From the NCBI GenBank assembly GCA_947453015.1, contig CANGFL010000010.1, forward strand, positions 1 through 11,731: a stretch of 11,731 bases of DNA. The letters are read 5' to 3'. This stretch comes from Oxalobacteraceae bacterium. Lineage in GTDB: Bacteria > Pseudomonadota > Gammaproteobacteria > Burkholderiales > Burkholderiaceae_D. Numbering within the stretch: the stretch's first letter is position 1; the number at the start of each line of letters is the position of its first letter. The position numbers and the translations under genes were made by a program. Below the pieces are notes generated by a model that was not told the origin of the DNA, searched no databases, and saw nothing but the letters and a program-made list of their open reading frames with translations. Of the stretch, positions 7,282 to 11,731 are shown piece by piece.

Positions 7282-7366
7282 CACGTCTCCTCTCGCTCTT
7301 CCGGCGATAGATTTTTTGTTACTTCGGCGAGCATTCTGCATTCGAAAACCAAGAATGTCATCATGC
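7245..7366 (-). ncRNA. Possible second small RNA upstream of the tandem terminators
   Basis: Some transcript must reach the terminator at 7245-7281. A possible extended -10, TGGTATGCT, lies near 7369-7377 on the minus strand without a good -35 box; that would give an RNA of about 120 nt. It contains TCGC-CGGAAGA-GCGA, a short hairpin, and GAGGAGACG, which is perfectly complementary to CGTCTCCTC in the neighbouring RNA candidate. I checked it against common riboswitch cores from memory and found no match. The 5' end is a guess. Confidence 0.25.
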
Positions 7367-7524
7367 GACGCAGCATACCAAAAAGACATTGTTCTAATCT
7401 TAGCTAACCAAGGTTTAAACGATAATTTTGGGAGCGTTTAGGCTGCGCGCAGAATACAAAATTTCTGTTGAAAATGAAATGATTAACGCACTGAAGAATG
7501 ATCGAAGTTTGTACTAGCTAATAC

Positions 7525-7564
7525 AAATAAATAACGGTTGCCACTTAAAAAAGTCGGCAACCGT
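7525..7564 (-). terminator. Intrinsic terminator of the XRE-like regulator gene
   Basis: ACGGTTGCC (7534-7542) pairs with GGCAACCGT (7556-7564). An inner ACTT/AAGT pairing closes the stem around AAAA with one unpaired base. On the minus strand it is followed by TATTTATTTG. It lies about 40 bases after the regulator stop codon. Confidence 0.85.
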
Positions 7565-7602
7565 CATCGGTGTAACGTACAGCTAGATAGTCCAGCAGCT
7601 AT

Positions 7603-7905
7603 TTATAGATCGTCGTCTAATTTTCTAGGCCTGCCATCCACTTCACTAATGCGCATACGCTTACGGCGATCGCCCATCAATTCACGCAGTTCACGAATAC
7701 TTAAATCAGTTACTTCGTGCATACGAATTAACAACGAAGCGCCAACTGGCAACGTACGATGACGAATTTTACTGATCACTGGAGGACGCACTTCCAGCGC
7801 GCGCGACAATGCAGCATCATTTTTCAGATTCAATTTCTGGATTAAAGCATCCAGCAAACGATTCGGATCGTAGCCATCCTGCGAAACCAAAGGATGTTTG
7901 TCCAT
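7603..7905 (-). CDS. Small XRE/Cro-C1-like DNA-binding regulator
   Basis: A 100-residue protein with one helix-turn-helix. After a polar start (MDKHPLVSQDGYDPNRLLDA), residues about 28-62 (KNDAALSRALEVRPPVISKI and following) fit the Cro/C1 pattern: helix, DAALSRALEV turn, then the recognition helix around PPVISKIRH. A third helical part ends in RELRELMGDRRKR with a basic tail. It has no ligand-binding domain, so it is a minimal regulator or nucleoid-type protein. The start is supported by GGGGAGA about eight bases upstream. The gene is a single unit with its own promoter and terminator. From memory, very similar short proteins occur in Oxalobacteraceae-like Burkholderiales; their targets are not known to me. 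Autoregulation or control of the neighbouring RNA or TRAP operon is possible but unsupported. Confidence 0.85.
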   Translation of the reverse strand: MDKHPLVSQDGYDPNRLLDALIQKLNLKNDAALSRALEVRPPVISKIRHRTLPVGASLLIRMHEVTDLSIRELRELMGDRRKRMRISEVDGRPRKLDDDL

Positions 7906-7989
7906 GGTGTATCTCCCCTTGGGATTTTATTAGGTGACAAACGGCCTAAAAAGGGCCGACTTGCCCGAGAGCAATTACTCGAATGTTAA

Positions 7990-8018
7990 TTTATATGTCA
8001 TCGGTGCAACATTTTCAA
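7990..8018 (-). promoter_or_regulatory. Sigma-70 promoter of the XRE-like regulator
   Basis: On the minus strand TTGAAA (8018-8013), exactly 17 bases, then TATAAA (7995-7990). The predicted start near 7983 gives a leader of about 78 bases. The leader contains a small hairpin CGGCC-(7)-GGCCG (7942-7958) before the ribosome site. Confidence 0.7.
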
Positions 8019-8164
8019 GTGCTTGATTGAAAATAAACCGTTAATGATGCATTTTTGCGAAAATAACGTATCTTTAAAACAACTAATAAAATAAAAACAT
8101 CCTAAAAATTCCTTTTGAATCAACAACTTACTATTTTATTTTTCAAATGGCAATATTGACAGTC

Positions 8165-8192
8165 TTTACAACCGCCAAACAGAGGCTATGTT
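8165..8192 (+). promoter_or_regulatory. Possible sigma-70 promoter for the small reading frame
   Basis: TTTACA, 16 bases, TATGTT. A separate TTGACA at 8156-8161 has no -10 partner at normal spacing. Moderate match only. Confidence 0.35.
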
Positions 8193-8222
8193 GCCTATAA
8201 AGCTATTTAAGGAATATTGAAA

Positions 8223-8324
8223 ATGCCCATCCGAAGGACGCTGCAGAAAAACAGTGTGAATCGAATCAAGGACTTGCAAGAATCAATCGAAGCAATAAAT
8301 GAAATAGAAAAAATTTCTAACTAG
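8223..8324 (+). CDS. Possible small protein, 33 residues
   Basis: ATG at 8223 has AAGGA (8209-8213) nine bases upstream and a plausible promoter further up. The product begins MPIRRTLQKNSVNRIKDLQ and ends with an acidic segment (ESIEAINEIEKISN), so it would be a basic-to-acidic amphipathic helix without a membrane segment. I know of no homologue. It is shorter than most annotation thresholds. The combination of promoter, ribosome site and an in-frame helical product makes it worth listing, but chance cannot be excluded in AT-rich DNA. Confidence 0.3.
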   Translation: MPIRRTLQKNSVNRIKDLQESIEAINEIEKISN

Positions 8325-8426
8325 GCACTTCGCTTATTTCAAAAGTAATTGAATGAAAAAAGCTTCGTATGAGAAAGAAAGTTTTATAAAGACTTGAAAT
8401 GAAAAATCGTTGAAAAAAATTAGACG

Positions 8427-8459
8427 AACTACTGAGTTCGGAACGCGAACTCAGTAGTT
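8427..8459 (-). terminator. Perfect 14-bp hairpin, probably ending the TRAP operon
   Basis: AACTACTGAGTTCG (8427-8440) and its exact complement (8446-8459) around a five-base loop. On the minus strand, about 90 bases after the dctP stop codon, it is followed seven bases later by a run of seven T residues (8414-8420). The gap before the U-run is longer than usual, so it could alternatively act as an mRNA-stabilising end. Confidence 0.55.
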
Positions 8460-8547
8460 AAGAAGCAACTCGACAAAGAATCACTTAGACAACTACTTAT
8501 CAACTCAAAACAACCAAGGATTACTTTTTGCAAGACCTAACAACAGA

Positions 8548-9567
8548 TTATTTGCTAGCCGCTTTTGCTTCTTCATACAGACGCTTGCCATCGAAACCTT
8601 TAGATGTCATGTCTTTAACCCACTCTTCGGCAACACTCGCGGTTGCAGCCTCCCAGCGTTTGAGTTCCGCCGCAGGCAAGGTGTAAAAGGTATTTTTTCT
8701 AGCCTCAGCCGATTTTTTTCCAGGCAAAGCATCATCCACAAACACCTTACCCACCCAAGCTGACTGGTCAGCACCGGTGTTAGCGTCAATAATTTTTTTG
8801 AGATCGGCTGGCAATGAATCGTATTTAGCGGAATTCATCGCAAATAAAAATACCGTGTTCGACATTTGCGGCTCACCAGGCGCTGCCTCAGTATGAAATT
8901 TAGTGACCTCATCAAATTTCACTGCAGGTACCACCTCCCACGGAATCATCACACCATCGATAACTCCCTTAGACAACGCCTCTGCTGCCTGAGGCAATGG
9001 CATAGGAACCGGTGTCGCGCCTAACGCTGCAAGCATCTTGGAACCCTGACGAGTCGGCGCGCGCAATTTTAATCCTTTGAAATCTTCCAAGGTTTTAATC
9101 TGCTTTTTGGTCGTATGCATGAGCGAACCATCATGCACATGAAACAAAATAGGTTTTACCCCTTTAAATTCTGCCGTGGCATTGCGAGCTGCGTAATGCC
9201 ACAGACCGCGACTGGCGCGCTCAGAATCCTGAACCATGAACGGCAATTCAAACGCCTCTATGACAGGAAAACGGCCCGCTTGATAACTGGGTACCGTCCA
9301 AACCATATCCACCACACCATCTTTAACTTGATCGTAAAGCTGTTGCGGCGCGCCACCCATCTGCATCGCTGGATAAATCTGGCATTTCAATCGGCCCGCC
9401 GATTCTTTGGCGATCTTGTCGCACCAGGGCACAATAAAATTTCTATGCGCAGTTGATGCCGGCGGCAAAAAATGATGCACCTTGAGTGTCACAGTCTGCG
9501 CAAAGGCTGCGCCAGCAAAACTACACGAAGCAATTGCAAGAAATAAACGACGGGATGATGTTTTCAT
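8548..9567 (-). CDS. dctP: TRAP transporter periplasmic solute-binding protein (DctP family)
   Basis: A 339-residue binding protein that delivers solute to the DctQM membrane complex. A signal peptide of about 23 residues (cleavage likely after AFA, before QTVTL) carries SRRLFL, which resembles a Tat motif; IASC at 12-15 also fits a lipobox, but the hydrophobic core before it is very short. Family blocks are LKVHHFLPP (28-36), GGAPQQLYDQVKDGVVDMVW (71-90), FELPFM, and KGLKLRAPT with the conserved arginine (R169) that in characterised members pairs with a substrate carboxylate, followed by LPQAAEALSKGVIDG. The ligand is therefore probably a carboxylate, identity unknown. It is the last gene of the operon, 20 bases after dctM, with a weak ribosome site. 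Confidence 0.94.
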   Translation of the reverse strand: MKTSSRRLFLAIASCSFAGAAFAQTVTLKVHHFLPPASTAHRNFIVPWCDKIAKESAGRLKCQIYPAMQMGGAPQQLYDQVKDGVVDMVWTVPSYQAGRFPVIEAFELPFMVQDSERASRGLWHYAARNATAEFKGVKPILFHVHDGSLMHTTKKQIKTLEDFKGLKLRAPTRQGSKMLAALGATPVPMPLPQAAEALSKGVIDGVMIPWEVVPAVKFDEVTKFHTEAAPGEPQMSNTVFLFAMNSAKYDSLPADLKKIIDANTGADQSAWVGKVFVDDALPGKKSAEARKNTFYTLPAAELKRWEAATASVAEEWVKDMTSKGFDGKRLYEEAKAASK

Positions 9568-9587
9568 GGTCGGATCTAAATAAACGT

Positions 9588-10916
9588 TTATGTACCGAAG
9601 GTATGCACCAGATACAGCGAGATGGCAGGGAAAAATACCAGCGCGATTGTGCGTAGCAAATCAGAAAGCAGAAAAGGCAGCACACCCTTGAATGTCTCCA
9701 TTACCGGCACATCTTTAGCGAGTCGGTTAATGATGTAAATGTTCATGCCTACCGGTGGATGCACCAGCCCTATCTCAACCACCATCAACGCGAGAATACC
9801 AAACCAAACCGATTTGTCTGCTACCGGCATACCCCAAAAATCCAGACCCATAACGATAGGATAAAAAATTGGAATGGTTAGCAAAATCATCGCTAACGAA
9901 TCCATCACACAACCAAGAAAAATATAAATCAGCAGAATCGCAAATATCACAGAAAGCGGCGGCAAACCACTGCTCTGCACCCAAGTCGCCAGTTCAGTCG
10001 GCATTTGAGTAATCGCTAATCCTGCGTTTAGCATATCCGCACCGAGTAGCACTAGAAAAATCATCGCTGTCGCTTGCGCCGTACCTGTAATACTTTTAAC
10101 AATGCCCTCCATGCGCATGCCACCAACGATAGCCAGCAAGCCGCATGCAAACACACCAATCGATGCTGCTTCAGTCGGATTCGCCCAACCGTCGTAGATA
10201 CCCACAATCACGACTAAAAACACCAGCATGATAGGTATGACACCCACCAATGATCGCAGCGCCGTCGCGGTAGGTACACGCTCACCAGCGGGACCTGCCT
10301 CTGGCTTAATAGCCACCACGATACGAATCACCAGCATATAACCCAGCATCGCAATCAAACCGGGAACGATCGCTGCCATAAACAATTTGCCGATCGACTC
10401 TTGCGTTAGCACCGCATAAATCACCAGAGGCACCGAAGGAGGAATCATGATGCCAAGCGTACCGCCAGCTGCTAAAGCACCGGTTGCTAATGACCCAGCA
10501 TAGTTATAACGGCGCAGCTCGGGCAGAGCTACTTGACCCATCGTCGCTGCAGTTGCCAGCGACGATCCACAAATCGCACCAAACGCAGCACAGGCACCCA
10601 CAGCGGCCATCGCTACGCCACCGCGCAGATGACCCACAAAATTATTCACACATTTGAACAACGCGCGCGACAAACCGCCGTGGGTCGCAAACTGCCCCAT
10701 CAACATAAACAGAGGAATAACAGCTAGGTCGTAATTTGAAAAGCGTGAATACGCGAGATTTTTTAAAGCGTTCAGCAAAGGCAGCCACGCAAAGTCATTC
10801 ATCACCACGAAACCAGCCGCACCCACCAAAAACATACCAATACCAATATGCACACGCAAAGCTAACAGCACCATCAGTACCGCAAACATAATCAAACCAA
10901 TCGTCATACCGCTCAT
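9588..10916 (-). CDS. dctM: TRAP transporter large permease (DctM family)
   Basis: A 442-residue polytopic inner-membrane protein with about 12 hydrophobic segments; it forms the ion-coupled transport pathway. Typical family blocks: LFMLMGQFATHGGLSRALF, FGAICGSSLATAATMG, GTLGIMIPPSVPLVIY (first hairpin loop), WANPTEAA in the middle, and LGCVMDSLAMILLTIPIFYP plus LVHPPVGMNIYIIN in the second half. Length is normal for the family and the frame is intact. The start ATG overlaps the dctQ stop by four bases and is preceded by GGGAGA within dctQ, which indicates translational coupling. In characterised members transport is driven by sodium; the ion here is not visible from sequence. Confidence 0.95.
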   Translation of the reverse strand: MSGMTIGLIMFAVLMVLLALRVHIGIGMFLVGAAGFVVMNDFAWLPLLNALKNLAYSRFSNYDLAVIPLFMLMGQFATHGGLSRALFKCVNNFVGHLRGGVAMAAVGACAAFGAICGSSLATAATMGQVALPELRRYNYAGSLATGALAAGGTLGIMIPPSVPLVIYAVLTQESIGKLFMAAIVPGLIAMLGYMLVIRIVVAIKPEAGPAGERVPTATALRSLVGVIPIMLVFLVVIVGIYDGWANPTEAASIGVFACGLLAIVGGMRMEGIVKSITGTAQATAMIFLVLLGADMLNAGLAITQMPTELATWVQSSGLPPLSVIFAILLIYIFLGCVMDSLAMILLTIPIFYPIVMGLDFWGMPVADKSVWFGILALMVVEIGLVHPPVGMNIYIINRLAKDVPVMETFKGVLPFLLSDLLRTIALVFFPAISLYLVHTFGT

Positions 10917-11452
10917 GCTGATTCTCCCGCTGTTGCTAACTGCCAGTGTGTGATTGCGTTATACAAACCAGCAACGGCAAGCAAAATAAAACTAGGTACG
11001 ATAGCTGCAACAACTATCCATACGGGCCAAGCAAGAATCATCGACGTCTCCCCTGCTTCTTTAATCGAAACAGCAGAAACACCGGTACGCCAAGCAACCA
11101 GTGCTGCCACAACGGCCAACAATAAATGGGAAATCGCATCCAGCATCTCGCGCGTTTTAGGCGACACTGAAGCAGTAAAAAAATCGACCCGCAAATGATG
11201 ACGCTCCATCTCGCAGTAAGCGAGCATGGCAGCAGAAGCAATCGCTGTCCCCATTTGCATCACTTCGATATCGCCAGGTACTGGAATCGAAACCAGTTTG
11301 CGGCCAACGATAGAAATTAATGACATTACAACTAAAGCGATGAACCCCAGTCCACCGATCAGCGCGAAAATACGCGTTAATTCGTAAAGTTTTTCACCTA
11401 GCGGACCTCGTGTGAACTCCGCCTCCGTATCCAGAATGCCCGGCTCCTGCAT
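10913..11452 (-). CDS. dctQ: TRAP transporter small permease (DctQ family)
   Basis: A 179-residue membrane protein with four predicted transmembrane helices (about residues 27-50, 62-82, 103-122 and 139-161), the partner of DctM. The family signature ISIVGRKLVSIPVPGDIEVMQM follows helix 1, and MERHHLRVDFF lies between helices 2 and 3. I start it at the ATG at 11452 because GGGAG sits five bases upstream; a TTG 63 bases further up would only add a charged leader (SETENKLKMRRAKPAQKG) with no better ribosome site. First gene of the dctQ-dctM-dctP operon. Confidence 0.92.
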   Translation of the reverse strand: MQEPGILDTEAEFTRGPLGEKLYELTRIFALIGGLGFIALVVMSLISIVGRKLVSIPVPGDIEVMQMGTAIASAAMLAYCEMERHHLRVDFFTASVSPKTREMLDAISHLLLAVVAALVAWRTGVSAVSIKEAGETSMILAWPVWIVVAAIVPSFILLAVAGLYNAITHWQLATAGESA

Positions 11453-11457
11453 GTCTT

Positions 11458-11462
11458 CTCCC
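11458..11462 (-). promoter_or_regulatory. Ribosome binding site deciding the dctQ start
   Basis: GGGAG on the minus strand, five bases before the ATG at 11452, within AAGGGAGAAG. It argues against the upstream TTG at 11515. Confidence 0.75.
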
Positions 11463-11524
11463 TTTTGCGCGGGCTTTGCCCGTCTCATCTTCAGTTTGTT
11501 TTCAGTCTCACTCAAGTGCTTTAC

Positions 11525-11572
11525 TAAACGCGCCTGGCTAGGTGCGTTTAACTTTCATACATTGAAACGCAC
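11525..11572. promoter_or_regulatory. Three alternating GCGTTT/AAACGC half-sites upstream of the TRAP operon
   Basis: TAAACGC (11525-11531), GTGCGTTTA (11542-11550) and AAACGCAC (11565-11572). The middle element pairs perfectly over seven bases with the first and eight with the third, giving two overlapping dyads. A smaller TTTCA-N5-TGAAA dyad lies within the second. The position just before dctQ suits an operator for an unknown regulator, or alternative leader stem-loops. Confidence 0.5.
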
Positions 11573-11731
11573 ACTAGTCGTAATAGTCGCAATACTCGCC
11601 ATGATAACTGCTTCGTACCATCATTGAGTAATTCTTCAAACGTGGTGCAGCGCAGGGAGTACACGACCACTCACCGCTCCGAATCCACAGCGGTAGTGCG
11701 CTCCAACACAAGCGCCGCGCATTGTCACTAC
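11573..11731. other. Right edge without recognisable gene
   Basis: More GC-rich than the preceding spacer. Short open frames occur on both strands, but none resembles a known protein or has a ribosome site. It could be promoter DNA for the TRAP operon or the end of a gene that continues past the window. Confidence 0.4.

Larger units (their letters stand above)
6822..7602. other. Gene-poor spacer between usp and the XRE gene (781 bases)
   Basis: Contains three minus-strand terminators (7030-7063, 7245-7281, 7525-7564), the small-RNA promoter and the ATACGAC dyad. The open frames within it run across terminator hairpins and do not look like proteins. In 6832-7029 and 7367-7524 I see no definite element, although a usp promoter should be in the former. 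Confidence 0.6.
7906..8547. other. AT-rich spacer between the XRE gene and the TRAP operon (642 bases)
   Basis: It holds the XRE promoter and leader, a possible plus-strand promoter (8165-8192) with a 33-codon reading frame (8223-8324), and a 14-bp perfect hairpin (8427-8459). The stretch 8020-8160 is strongly AT-rich with A and T runs and has no recognisable element. Base composition is lower in GC than the flanking genes, as is common in spacers but also in recently acquired DNA. Confidence 0.55.

Noticed and set aside
7245..7366. Riboswitch (glycine-type core suggested by CGCCGAAG near 7321-7330)
   Set aside because: The remaining conserved parts of the glycine aptamer are absent, the downstream order is wrong, and no glycine-related gene follows.
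11412..11627. Plus-strand reading frame of 71 residues opposite the dctQ start
   Set aside because: Shadow of dctQ and its leader; no ribosome site, and it covers the repeat cluster.
11573..11731. End of a further minus-strand gene
   Set aside because: One frame stays open to a stop at about 11574, but the deduced residues resemble nothing known and the window is too short to judge.

Overview
The window looks like chromosome of a Gram-negative betaproteobacterium, most likely Burkholderiales and perhaps Oxalobacteraceae, with moderate base composition. The evidence is a class I glutamine synthetase with a sigma-54/NtrC-type promoter, a bacterial RF3, a DctPQM-type TRAP transporter, and a short Cro/C1-like regulator of a type I associate from memory with Oxalobacteraceae-like genomes. 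The genus is not certain. There is no sign of phage, insertion sequences, CRISPR, tRNA or rRNA.

Left part (1-5077), all on the minus strand. glnA runs off the left edge. Its leader carries a good sigma-54 promoter and two upstream NtrC-type sites. Upstream of it lie an orphan membrane-anchored TAXI-family solute receptor with no DctQ/DctM partners beside it, an unrecognised helical 178-residue protein, and prfC (release factor 3). Several of the longest open frames are over-extended, and I moved the TAXI, 178-residue, prfC and DctQ starts inward.

Middle (5078-8547). A plus-strand GNAT/BioF2-like acetyltransferase converges on, and overlaps by 24 bases, a minus-strand universal stress protein. 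Upstream of usp is about 780 bases without a convincing protein gene. It holds two strong minus-strand intrinsic terminators, a near-consensus promoter and a dyad, which best fit one or two small RNAs; the promoter-proximal RNA carries a CUCCUCC tract. Next comes a 100-residue XRE-like regulator with its own promoter and terminator. An AT-rich spacer follows, with a possible 33-codon small gene and a perfect 14-bp hairpin.

Right part (8548-11731). A minus-strand TRAP operon in the order dctQ-dctM-dctP would import an unidentified, probably carboxylate, solute using an ion gradient. Its upstream region contains three copies of a GCGTTT/AAACGC half-site in alternating orientation, a candidate operator. 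The last 150 bases show no recognisable gene.

The main themes are nitrogen assimilation, solute uptake, translation termination and stress response. No gene cluster here is clearly a new multi-gene system. The least explained parts are the small-RNA-like region at 7030-7380 and the 178-residue protein.
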